Position numbers and translations under genes: made by a program | Notes under the pieces: generated by a model | Told to the model about the DNA's origin: nothing | Databases searched by the model: none | What the model saw: the letters and a program-made list of their open reading frames with translations, nothing else | Shown here: one piece after another, positions 16,252 to 25,956 of the stretch | How positions within the stretch are numbered: position 1 is the first letter of the stretch | Layout of the letters: each line of letters opens with the position of its first letter | NCBI GenBank assembly: GCA_016717305.1 | Contig: JADKFY010000002.1 | Location: 1-64,000, forward strand | Length of the DNA: 64,000 nucleotides | Direction: 5' to 3' | Source of the DNA: Flavobacteriales bacterium | Lineage (GTDB): Bacteria > Bacteroidota > Bacteroidia > Flavobacteriales_F > PHOS-HE28

Positions 16252-19147
16252 TTTGAATGGTGATGGAAGAAGCGACGTCGTGATCGGCGAACCGTATCTC
16301 GATGTGTCGCTCACGGACCGGGGCCGCGTCCATGTATTTCATGGCAATGGGATCGGTCTTACGTTCAGTGTTACACGCGACGGTCCTTCATCCAATGCGC
16401 ATTTCGGCTACGCGGTTTCATCGGCGGGCGATATGAATGGTGATGGCTATGGAGAATTACTCGTTGGTGCACCCGGTTATAGCACAGAACGTGGCAGGTT
16501 ATATGGCTTTCGCGGTGGAGCGAGCGGGATCGAGGCAACGGCAACGTCCATTTACACGGGTACGCAAGCTTCAGCGCGTTTGGGAAGTTCGGTATCCTTG
16601 GCCGGTGATGTGAATGTGGATGGCTTCGCAGATGTGGTGGTTGGTGCTCCCTTGTATGATGGTGCTTTCACAGATGGAGGTCGTGCCTTCTTGTTCATCG
16701 GTGCATCAGGTGCCGGGTCGCACTTTACCACGGCCTACCGAACCTACGATGGCACGCTGGCCGGCGCCCAGTTGGGTTTCTCAGTACAAACGTGCGGGGA
16801 TGCGAACGGGGATGGTGCGAGCGATCTTCTGCTGGGGGGGCCTGAACATGCAGTAATAGGGCGAGTTACTATCTATCATGGAGGTCCCGATGTGCTCTCG
16901 CTGCCTACTGTTCCTGCATGGAGCCAACAACCGGATGTGGCCAACGCAAATATGGGATCCAGTGTGGAGCAGGCCGGTGACGTGAACGGTGATGGGTTTT
17001 CCGATGTCATCGTCGGGTTGCCGGGCGTGAATCAAGCGCGCGTGTATTTAGGGTCCGCTACTGGGCTCTTGAGCACTTATTGGTCCGCGACCGGCTCAGC
17101 TACCGATGAGCAATTCGGCTACTGTGTTTCCAGCGCTGGTGATGTGAACGGTGATGGCTATTCCGATGTGATCATTGGTGGGTATGCGCATGATAGCTTT
17201 CGGGGTCGTGCCTATGTTTACTTGGGTTCACCCACTGGTTTGGGTGCCGCGTACCATTGGCGCGTAACTGGTGCTGTAGCGGCCGGTCGATTTGGTGGTG
17301 CAGTGTCCAGTGCCGGAGATGTGAATGGCGATGGGTACAGTGACATTATCGTTGGTGCCTACCACGAGAATAACAGGGGTGCTGTACATGGATACTATGG
17401 TGGCCCTGCGGGGTTGTCTCCAACAGCATCATGGACCGTTGCCGGAGCGCAGGTGGTCGCAGACTACGCCAGTGTAATCACAGGTGGGGGCGATGTCGAT
17501 GCTGACGGTTACGATGACGTCCTCGTTGGCGCACAACGGCACGACAACGCCGGCCTTGGGCAGTGTGGTGCGGTCTTCCTCTATCGTGGATCGGTCTCTG
17601 GACTTTCAAACACACCTGCTTGGGTGCAATATGGTGATCAGCACGGCGCAGAGTTCGGATACGACGTCAGTTATGCCGGCGATGTGAACGGTGATGGGTT
17701 CAGTGATGTCGTGATCGGGGCTTACCTATATGACAATGGGGAGGTCGGTGAAGGTCGATCGTATGTGTATCATGGTTCACTTTCAGGCCTTGGCACAACA
17801 CCGGTTTGGGCTGCGGAGAGCGATTTTCCAGATGCGCAGTGGGGGAGTTCCGCATCGAGCGCCGGTGATGTGAATGGAGATGGCTATTCGGATGTGATCA
17901 TCGGTGGTTTCCGCTATGCTCAAGCGTATTTGGGCGAAGGGCGAGCTTCTGTTTACTACGGATCCGCTGCGGGCTTGACCGTTGCATCAGCTTGGACCGC
18001 ATTGGGCGGTGCAACGAACCGCAATTTGGGTTATTCGCTCGCCGGGGCCGGTGATGTGAACGGCGACGGGTATGGGGATGTGATCGTGGGTGTTCCCGGG
18101 TACAGCAATGGCCAATCGTTGGAAGGTTTCTGTGCGGTGTATTTGGGTAATTTCCAGCGGTCAAGACAAGCGCGGACGAGACAGTACCGGAGTGATCTGA
18201 CCACGCCCGTTCAAACAAGTAACGGCACTTTCCAAACAGATTGTTCTTGGGGCATTGGACAGGACGCGTGGTCTTCCATGGGGCGGTCCAAGTTGAAGCT
18301 GGTCTGGGAGCATAAAGGCCATGCTCCGCCGTTCCAAGGTGCGCCGTTCTCCAATTGGACAGGCTACTCAGGTGAAGATGGTGCTTGGACGGACTCCGGG
18401 TTATCCGGATCGGAATTGAAGCGTGTGTTGAGCATCAACGATGGCTCAACTGCGCATCCGGCTTGGCGAACTCGCATACGTCATCATCCCGCGACCTTGT
18501 TGGACGGTCGTGTTTTTGGACGATGGTTCTATCACGGCATCCAAGATGATCAAGTCCCGAGCGTGAAAACGGAATTTGGCGGGTGCGGTCTGCTCCCGAT
18601 CCAATTGCTCTGGCAGCACGTGAAGTGTACGTCTTCTGGGGCACTTTTGGAATGGTCGACGGCAACGGAGCAGAACTGCTCAGGCTTTGAAGTGGAGCGC
18701 TCGTTGGACGCGGAGCAATGGGAGCAGGTGGGCTTTGTAGGTGGAGCCGGAAATAGCGCTGTACAGCATGAATACAATTATGAAGATGCCATGGTCCCAA
18801 ACGGTGTGGTCTACTACCGGCTGCGGCAGATCGATCTGGACGGCAGTTTTGACGTATTGCCTATCATGGCTTTGGATCCTTGTGCAGATGACCAACGGAG
18901 CATGGTGGCTTGGCCGAGCCCCGTTCAAGATGTGGTGAGCATTGCGGTGAATGGAGTTGATGAGTTGCACGGCTCATCAGTGGAATTGTACGATGCCACA
19001 GGACGCATGGTCCGGAGTGTGAGTGTTCGGACGGAAGGACGATCGGCGAGGATCGATATGGGCGGAATGGCGCCCGGCACCTACGCATTGATCCTGATCG
19101 GTGTTGACAATAGTAAGCTCGGCCACGTTCGGGTGGTGCGTGAGTGA
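16217..19147 (+). CDS. FG-GAP repeat T9SS protein, C-terminal fragment (continues from the preceding frame)
   Basis: It carries the remaining 11 FG-GAP units, each with a DxNxDGxxD calcium loop, making 14 in all and consistent with one or two seven-bladed beta-propellers. A linker region of about 200 residues follows, then a beta-sandwich with CSGFEVERSLDAEQWEQV, and a type A T9SS sorting domain (AWPSPVQDVVSIAVNG to LGHVRVVRE). The fragment's own ATG at 16217 is not a true start, since the homologous frame begins at PAGDLNGDG. The full protein would be exported by Sec, carried by the type IX system and attached to the cell surface or released. FG-GAP propellers often bind polysaccharide or protein ligands. 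Confidence 0.82.
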   Translation: MPNSASVLPAGDLNGDGRSDVVIGEPYLDVSLTDRGRVHVFHGNGIGLTFSVTRDGPSSNAHFGYAVSSAGDMNGDGYGELLVGAPGYSTERGRLYGFRGGASGIEATATSIYTGTQASARLGSSVSLAGDVNVDGFADVVVGAPLYDGAFTDGGRAFLFIGASGAGSHFTTAYRTYDGTLAGAQLGFSVQTCGDANGDGASDLLLGGPEHAVIGRVTIYHGGPDVLSLPTVPAWSQQPDVANANMGSSVEQAGDVNGDGFSDVIVGLPGVNQARVYLGSATGLLSTYWSATGSATDEQFGYCVSSAGDVNGDGYSDVIIGGYAHDSFRGRAYVYLGSPTGLGAAYHWRVTGAVAAGRFGGAVSSAGDVNGDGYSDIIVGAYHENNRGAVHGYYGGPAGLSPTASWTVAGAQVVADYASVITGGGDVDADGYDDVLVGAQRHDNAGLGQCGAVFLYRGSVSGLSNTPAWVQYGDQHGAEFGYDVSYAGDVNGDGFSDVVIGAYLYDNGEVGEGRSYVYHGSLSGLGTTPVWAAESDFPDAQWGSSASSAGDVNGDGYSDVIIGGFRYAQAYLGEGRASVYYGSAAGLTVASAWTALGGATNRNLGYSLAGAGDVNGDGYGDVIVGVPGYSNGQSLEGFCAVYLGNFQRSRQARTRQYRSDLTTPVQTSNGTFQTDCSWGIGQDAWSSMGRSKLKLVWEHKGHAPPFQGAPFSNWTGYSGEDGAWTDSGLSGSELKRVLSINDGSTAHPAWRTRIRHHPATLLDGRVFGRWFYHGIQDDQVPSVKTEFGGCGLLPIQLLWQHVKCTSSGALLEWSTATEQNCSGFEVERSLDAEQWEQVGFVGGAGNSAVQHEYNYEDAMVPNGVVYYRLRQIDLDGSFDVLPIMALDPCADDQRSMVAWPSPVQDVVSIAVNGVDELHGSSVELYDATGRMVRSVSVRTEGRSARIDMGGMAPGTYALILIGVDNSKLGHVRVVRE

Positions 19148-19474
19148 GCAGCTTTGGTCAGAGATCATGCTGGCCTTGACTCGCTTTGCGCGGAGGGGTA
19201 CATGCACCGCTCAGATGGCTTCGGTTCTTTTCGCTTTTGCTAGTTCTTGAAGGAGTTCTTACATGCACTATTCGTGCGGTTCATTTTCATTGATGACTCC
19301 GGGGGGGGGGCGGGGGGGGGGGGGGGGGGGGGGGGGGGACATCGAGTCGACAGCGCTTCACTGAAGTCTTCCAATACGCGCAAATGCACAGATCCATTTG
19401 TGCACGCACAATTGAACACCTTTCTTGGATCACTGCTTTTGGAAATGGTCGTAAGTAGGAAGGGGTAGTAAACG
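19148..19474. other. intergenic stretch without a supported gene
   Basis: It separates the FG-GAP gene and the convergent broken T9SS gene. Apart from the poly-G tract at 19301-19338 I see nothing functional. The short ORF crossing the tract owes its length to GGG codons. Confidence 0.5.
19301..19338 (+). repeat. poly-G tract (G10 C G27)
   Basis: Thirty-seven G in 38 bases with a single C at 19311. It is not flanked by repeat copies. It could be a slippage-prone homopolymer or, more likely, a sequencing or assembly artefact. It lies about 180 bases from the end of a gene full of frameshifts. Confidence 0.9.
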
Positions 19475-19506
19475 AAAAAGCCCCCGCCTCGTCGGAGGCG
19501 GGGGCT
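19475..19506 (-). terminator. rho-independent terminator for the minus-strand T9SS gene
   Basis: A perfect 12-bp GC-rich stem (AGCCCCCGCCTC with GAGGCGGGGGCT, loop GTCG). On the minus strand it is followed by TTTTTCG, and it lies 17 bases beyond the stop at 19523. Confidence 0.85.
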
Positions 19507-19522
19507 CTTCTACAATCGCTCC

Positions 19523-21535
19523 TTACTTCTGGATCACCAAACGCTCGGTATAGGTTTTGGTCCCAGCTTGGATGGTCACGATGTACATGCCACTGGCAAG
19601 TTCACCATCGAATATCACCTTGCTGTTCACGAAGCCATCTGCAACGGCGATGGTACGCGCGCTGATCCGTTGGCCAGTGAGATCATAGATGTCCACGCTA
19701 ACGGAGCGGACACCGGTCTCCACTGCACTTAATGCAATGGTCAGTTCATCACCACGGTTCGGGTTCGGGTACATGGTAAGTGCACCGTGGTCTTGTGTTC
19801 CCATGCTGCTTGTGGCTGGGCCTTGGAAGCATGCACTGGTGGTCACATTACAGGTCTTGCCCCAAGTTGTAACCGTGTTCGGGTCGCATGCAGGGTTGGC
19901 ACCATCCACGCACCAAGTTGCACCTTGGTCTTTGCTCACACGCACCTCCACCTCATAGGTTTTGCTGCATTGGAGTTGTGGGCCATTGGTCCAGTTGAGA
20001 TAGATCGTTGGGCTGGTCTGAGGTGGGCGCACGATACAAACACCTTCACCTGGGATCCGGAAACGGAACTGGAAGCGCACACCTGTCCCACCTGCAAACG
20101 GAGCGGGCGAGAACTGAGGAGGAAGTGCAACCAACTTGTTCGCACTGCTGTTCGGGCCGCCAACTGTTCGGGAAACGCCGCAGCTAAAGTCGCTGGTGTT
20201 GGTCGGGTCGTCCTGCAACTTCACCATTGGGCACGCTGCACGTGTGGCATCGATCATCATTTTGCATGCTGGACCGAATGCACCGTTCACGCCATTCACC
20301 CGACCGCGCACACGAACGTTCAAGAGCACGTTGGTGGGGATAAGCGGCGTGCTTGGGCTGTTATACCATCCGTTGACCTTCATGCGGGCGGCACGTGTGG
20401 CCGAAGCAGGGGAGAAGCCATCGCTCACATTGTGCGCATGGAAACGACGGTAGCTGTAGGTCCCGTTCGGATCGAAGATCCAGAACTCATAACCGCTGTT
20501 CGCGACCTGTACGTTGTTCGCACCGTTCAGAACCCATTCCGCACTTACAGCAGGGTTGCCATGTGCGACCAGGTATTTGTAGTTCACCCAATCCATTTTA
20601 TCGCAGCTGCTGAAGATCAATTCATCGTCGCTCAAAGGCACACAGAATGCACCGTTGTCCAGCACGTTCGAGATCGCACTGGTATTTCCGGTGCTGAAGT
20701 TCCCGAAGTTGTCGATGATGCGACGACCGTTCGGACCACTTTCACGTAACTGGTAGCCACCCGTGAAACCACCGCTCACAAAGCCATCGCCACCGCTGTC
20801 ACTTACAACCAGTCGGTAGCAACCAACAGGAAGGCAGCAGTCGGCCGTTATCGGTGAGGTGATACCATCGTTCGGCACATTGAATTGGCAAAGTACTTCG
20901 TTGGTTCCCTGCGCCAGGATCTGCCATGATGCTTCGCTGCTCAAGTTGTCCGTGCGCAGTTCCATGGTCACATTCTCGGTGCAAGGAATTTCGTAGATCC
21001 ATTCCAATGTGAATCCGCCTTCACTGCTTCCGTCCTGGATCCAGTAGATGTTCTGGGTGGATCCTGTGGTGTTCGTCCACATGAACTCAGCAAGATCCTC
21101 TTCGCAGGTCAAGGGCGAGGCGCCAGGGCAGGAACTGCCATAGCTGATGGACACAGCTGCCGCGTAATCATGGGCGGCGAAGAAGGTGATGGTGGCACCA
21201 GCGCCAACGGGATGGGACAGGTACAGGTCGCCACCGGCAAAGGTTCCGCAGGCGTGCACGGACAGATCATTGGCGGCGCCTGCAGTGGTGCCGTTGAACA
21301 TGTTCGCCTCGCTGGAAAGATCGATCACGCGGGAGCAATCGTCGCCGTTGATGATCGTGAATTGCACGGGTGTGCCATTGCTGCTGAATTGACCAGCACC
21401 GCAATCGTTGCGTACGTACACATCGTAGGTAACGTCCATGTCCAGGTCGTGAGTGTCGTACTCGTTCCGTTCACCGGAACCGCAATACCTGCGCCGGCAG
21501 TGGCACCAGAGCCCGGGGTGAACTGGCTGGACCAT
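19523..21535 (-). pseudogene. 3' fragment of the broken T9SS protein (type A sorting domain)
   Basis: The longest intact piece, about 640 meaningful residues from DVTYDVYVRNDCGAG onward; the first 30 or so residues of the open frame are out-of-register translation. It contains a module with CTENVTMELRTDNLSSEASWQI and a C-terminal type A domain: MYPNPNRGDELTIALS, SVDIYDLTGQRIS, GMYIVTIQAGTKTYTERLVIQK. The N-terminal start codon is not native. Confidence 0.72.
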
Positions 21536-22463
21536 ATTCCACGATCACGTTGCCGCTGCATGTGGCGCTCCAGCTTACCGTGGCACCTGTGCCGCTGTTC
21601 ATGGTATTCACGGTGCTGCCAGTGACCGCGTTGCACACAGGACCAGGTGCCGGTGTATAGGCGTAGTTGAAGATGTACACACGTCCAGCGCTGATCGCAT
21701 CGGCCAGCAGGTACACACGCTCGGTGGTGCATCCATTGTTCGTCCAGATCAAGGTCTCGTAGTCGTTCACCAACTGTACATTGGCTCCTGCGAGATATCC
21801 GCCGAGGTTCGCACAGGCCAGGCTGGTGTTGCCGGGGCAACTACCGCCGTAGGCAACGGACATCCTGTTCACTGCCAAGCACCAAGGGAGAGGGTTGCGC
21901 CAGCATCGACGTCGTGGAAGAACACGACATCCGGCCAGGTTGGCCTACCTGCAGGCGGACGTTATGAGTCGTTGCTCGCACCCTTGGTGCTGCTGATGAC
22001 GGACCAGTCCGCTTGTGGCACGGAGACGGGATCGATGGCGTTCGAACAGAAGTCGCCAGCCACGATGGAGCTTCGCTGGGGCCAGCGTTGTCTCTGATGC
22101 CATCGATCCCGCAATCCTGGCGCACGTAGGCGTGGTAGTTACCATTTGCCAGACCGGTGATGGAAGCTGGGCTGTTGGTGAAGGGTCCTGCCACCGTGCC
22201 GCTCCCCAACGTGAATCCAGTGGGGCCGTATTCCACGAAATAGCTGCCTGTGCAGGAAGCACATGTCCAGCTCACCTCTACAGCACCGGCACCGGTAACG
22301 GACGCGCGCAGTGCTGTCGGGGCGGTGCACGTGGGTGCAGGGATGATGCGGAAGTTGTCCACTCCGATGTTATTGCCTGAGCCGGGGTTGCCTCGCAAGC
22401 GGATCACCGTGGTGGCGCTGGTGGAGCCGATCGTGAATTCGCGCGTGACCCAAGTGTTGAAGC

Positions 22464-23939
22464 CTACCGGAGCCGTGGTAATGCCCAAGGTGGACCCGAC
22501 CTGGGTGAAGTTGGATCCGCCATTGGTGGAGACCAATACGCCAAGGGTACCACCACCACGGAATTGATGTACTCGAAACGGAGGAATTCATTGCCGGTAC
22601 CGGCGGACATGTTCACATGGAAATCCACGGATCCTGCCACGGAGCCCCTTGCTGCTGCGGAAACGCGCCGCAGGAAGGTACGGCCACGGCAACTGGATTG
22701 AACCGACCGTGGACAGAAGCCGGCTGCCGCCGGTCTGGTTGACCCGTCCCAGCAGGATTCAGCGGGCGTGGTATTGCTCGCGCGCCATGTACCAGCGCCC
22801 AAAGTGGGAGTGTTCGTCCAGTAGCTGGAGCCAACGGGGACATCACCGGTGCTGCAGCGATCGCCCAGCCGGCGAAATCCTCGGTGTATTGTGCACCGGC
22901 GTAGGTGAAATAAGTGAGGGCGGTTCTGCTCACCGTGAGTTGCACGGTGTACTCTCCACAGTGCTGGGCCGGTGCTGCACGTCACCAAGCACTGGAACCA
23001 GGTTGTTGCCGTGAGTGGTCCGGTGGTATGGGTGGCGCTGGCTGTACCTACGTTGGTCCAAGTGTCCACCCCGTTCGGACTGGACCGCCATTGGTAGCAA
23101 ACGCCCCAACCCGATGTGCTGTTCTGCAAGCTCAATGCGCTGGAGAAACCGGAACAACCGGAGCTGATCGATGCTACGGTATTGCCGGGTGCCGGTGGTG
23201 GCGTGCATGGTGCAGGTGGGCTGAAGGTGAGGATGGTGCCAGTGCCCGGCCATGCATTGGCGACGTTCGTGCTGAACAGGGTTGTGTTGCTCGAGCTGGC
23301 CGTCAGGTCGGAGAGCACGTTCAGGTAGTTCGTGGCGGTGGCACCGGTGATGGCCACCTGCATGCCGCCCGAGAACGAGCCTGATGGCGCACCTGCGCCG
23401 TAGCGGAATTCGATCACATTGGTGCCTTCATACAACCACACTTGGTACAAGCAGTTGGTCGCTGCGACAGTGTAGTCCAAGCCGACGTTCCACTGGACCA
23501 CGCGGACCCGATCCGGCGATGAACCCGTGAGAACCGTTGTCACACTTCCGTTCGCTGTGGTACCATCCCCACTGTAGGGCAGAAGCACCAACGGGTTCGA
23601 GGTGAGGTTGAAGTTGATGGCACTACCGCCGATCTGGGCACCTCCCAGCTTCATTCCCCCGTTGGAATTCACGGAGAAGTCCGTGTAGTTGGTTCCTTCG
23701 TAATTGAAGGCGAAACCGATGCCCGTGACGGCTGAAGGGGTATCGTCTTGGTTCGATCCAATGAGCACACTGGCCCCCGTCATGGCATCTAGCGTTGCAC
23801 CGCCAGTGGAACTGAAGGAGTACAAGCTCACGTTCTGCGCAGTTGCATGGGTGAATAGCAGTGCGCTAACGAGGGTTACCGTTCCTATTCGCCTCACATG
23901 CCGACATAGCAAGTGATGGACCTGGTATATTATTTTCAT
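22464..23939 (-). pseudogene. 5' fragment of the broken T9SS protein
   Basis: Residues 1 to about 325 are in register: a signal peptide, then a beta-rich domain (GIGFAFNYEGTNYTDFSVNSNGG, VQWNVGLDYTVAATNCLYQVWLYEGTNVIEFRYG) common at the N terminus of Bacteroidota surface proteins. An Ig-like module follows (CYQWRSSPNGVDTWTNVG). After TCSTGPA the frame is wrong, resumes briefly with STGDVPVGSSYW and VDFHVNMSAGTGNEFLRFEY, and is lost again. Confidence 0.72.
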
Positions 23940-24176
23940 GGTGATGGAAGGGTTGGTTAATGAAGAGGTGAAAGAGCCGTTAAGGACATGGAAGCAATGT
24001 AGATGTGGGTATGTAGCGCTTCGTGTAGGACGGGGTGGAACGTTGATGTTGACATGAAGGTCACCCGACGGATCGGACTATGTAGTAAGTGACCTCGGCC
24101 AAGAGAATGTAGTTCAGTTTTCTTCAGCTGACGTGTGCGAATTTTGGTCGTGTCGGCGATCAGTTGTCATGGGTCA

Positions 24177-25853
24177 CTATCGGCCGTTGTCAAGGATCGT
24201 GAGCGTTCCGATCACGGGTTCTTTCGAACGATCGCTGATGATCTCATAGAAGTATGTGCCGTCCGGTACACCGGAAGCGTGCCACGTATTGTTGTAGTTA
24301 GAGGATTCGAATACCACCTGCCCCCAGCGATTGAACACCGTAACGGTATGCTTCGATCGGAAGAGCCCGTCGATCACCCATGCATCGTTGCTACCATCAT
24401 TGTTCGGCGTGATCACGTTGGGCACGTTTATGCCACAGCCTGAATTCACATTGACCGATGTGGATACGGTGCGTGGGCAATCATCGGTCACCGTTATTTG
24501 GTACGTTCCATCATCCAGGCCGGACACGAATGTGCTCTCATCGGTATCGCCATTTTCCCATGCGAACGACACATTGCCAAGCCCGCCATTCACGCTAGCC
24601 TCCAGCAAGACACTATCCACATCACATCCCAATTGCAGGTCGGTGGAAAGGATCTCCATCGGCACGTAGTCCAGCAGTAAGAGCGTAACGGAATCTGAAA
24701 CGGAGAACCCACAATTCGAGATCCAGGTGGCGACGATCGTTAGCGTCTCATCATTCTCCTGTTGTGCATCGCTCACGGCACTCAATGGAAATGTGAAGCT
24801 CGTGGTACCGGCCGGAATTACTACAGTTGGAATATTCCCGCTCAGGTCGTTCACACTGATGTTCGCCCCGTGATAGTGCAGTTGGATATTCGCATCGGCG
24901 CTGCGAGCTGGAACTTCAAGCATGACCATGGCTTCGCCGCACCCTTCGGTCAGCGTTTCATTGTTCTGTGGTGTTGTGACCGACGCCGTGATCGAGCTGT
25001 TGGAGGAGAAGCTACCTCCTTCAATGAATACTGCGGAATCAAGGCTTGCATCGCCAGCGTGCGCGATGGCGATCTTAATGTGGTAGGTCTCGCCGCAACG
25101 CACGGCGGCTCCGGTGCGGATCGGAACCGTGAATCCATCGAGTTCAACCGTAGCACCGCCTTGGTTATCGATGTAGTAAACGGAATTGAGCTGCCAGTTG
25201 GGATCCGATGCGGAACAACCCGAGGCACTACCGCCAAGAACACCTGGTGCTCCGCTGTTCACGGTATTGATCGCAATGGGTACCGTGGAGTTTGGTAGTA
25301 CGCCGAGGTTGATCGCATTGTTCGTGAAGGACCCATCAATGCCGGGCCCGCTCAGGAAGAAGCCGAACACATCATTGTATTGTGAGCATACGTATTCGGG
25401 GTATTCTTCAGAGCCGAAAACAAAGCGGAAGCTGATGGAATCGCCCGTCGGAATGAAGTCGAATTCCAACACGGCAACGCAACGTTGCTGGCTTTCAATG
25501 AATGCCAAGTCGGGATCAGCAACGTTGATCGGAAAACTTGGCGACACAGTGAGGCTGGTGTTCTGGTTGGACCCCGTTACGCCCACAATTTTGCCAGTGC
25601 CCAGCACCACACCACCATTCAGGCTCAGGTTGGAGGAGGATCCATCAAATGCTCCGATCTGGTCGTTCAATGTGTTGGCCGGTGCTCCATTGAACGTTAG
25701 GTTGCTCACTGTTACCCCTTGGCCCACGAGGATGTCATTGACCAGTTGTGCAGGTGTGAGGCTCGTATTGACGTTGAGCTGCGCCTGCACCTGAACAGCG
25801 CTCAGCAAGGCTCCAAAAAGACAAAGGGCAATGTTCAGAATGGAACGATCCAT
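24177..25853 (-). CDS. choice-of-anchor L domain protein with gliding motility-associated C-terminal (type B T9SS) domain
   Basis: A 558-residue secreted protein. After the signal peptide (LNIALCLFGALLSAVQVQAQ) comes a choice-of-anchor L domain at about 25-240: LTPAQLVNDILVGQGVTVSN, GGVVLGTGKI, VLEFDFIPTGDSISFRFVFGSEEYPEY. A beta-sandwich and an SprB-type repeat (WENGDTDESTFVSGLDDGTYQITVTDDC) follow. The last 85 residues (NVITPNNDGSNDAWVIDGL, VTVFNRWGQVVFESSNYNN, GTYFYEI) are the gliding-motility-type CTD, the type B signal for the T9SS. It is probably surface-attached or released. It is intact, unlike its upstream neighbour on the map. Confidence 0.88.
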   Translation of the reverse strand: MDRSILNIALCLFGALLSAVQVQAQLNVNTSLTPAQLVNDILVGQGVTVSNLTFNGAPANTLNDQIGAFDGSSSNLSLNGGVVLGTGKIVGVTGSNQNTSLTVSPSFPINVADPDLAFIESQQRCVAVLEFDFIPTGDSISFRFVFGSEEYPEYVCSQYNDVFGFFLSGPGIDGSFTNNAINLGVLPNSTVPIAINTVNSGAPGVLGGSASGCSASDPNWQLNSVYYIDNQGGATVELDGFTVPIRTGAAVRCGETYHIKIAIAHAGDASLDSAVFIEGGSFSSNSSITASVTTPQNNETLTEGCGEAMVMLEVPARSADANIQLHYHGANISVNDLSGNIPTVVIPAGTTSFTFPLSAVSDAQQENDETLTIVATWISNCGFSVSDSVTLLLLDYVPMEILSTDLQLGCDVDSVLLEASVNGGLGNVSFAWENGDTDESTFVSGLDDGTYQITVTDDCPRTVSTSVNVNSGCGINVPNVITPNNDGSNDAWVIDGLFRSKHTVTVFNRWGQVVFESSNYNNTWHASGVPDGTYFYEIISDRSKEPVIGTLTILDNGR

Positions 25854-25956
25854 AGGACAATTGAAATGTTGGAATGACTTACGGACCCTAAAGTGATGGA
25901 TCTCTTCGGATCATTCGCCACGGACGGGGCGGTCCGTTCAACGCGGTGTGAAGGAG

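Larger units (their letters stand above)
19523..23939 (-). pseudogene. large T9SS secreted protein shattered by multiple frameshifts
   Basis: One ancestral gene of about 1,470 codons. It starts at 23939 with a signal peptide ending ALLFTHATAQ and ends at 19523 with a type A sorting domain. Coherent sequence hops between frames at about 22962, 22880, 22700, 22565, 22070, 21900 and 21500. Some breaks look like one missing base in a short G run (TGGGGCG read as TGGGCG near 22880; CCGGTGG read as CCGTGG near 22565), and one like a two-base loss (near 22962). Recognisable parts are an N-terminal beta-sandwich, a GEVED- or fibronectin III-like stretch (SYFVEYGPTGF, CSGNVIVEYGP) and repeated pre-peptidase-type modules. 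It could be a true pseudogene or a poorly resolved assembly stretch. Confidence 0.8.

Noticed and set aside
15514..19147. Repetitive DNA in the FG-GAP gene as a DNA-level element
   Set aside because: The periodicity follows the protein repeat (calcium loops) and needs no separate explanation.
19247..19468. 73-codon ORF over the poly-G tract
   Set aside because: Its glycine run is only the homopolymer; no ribosome-binding site or homology.
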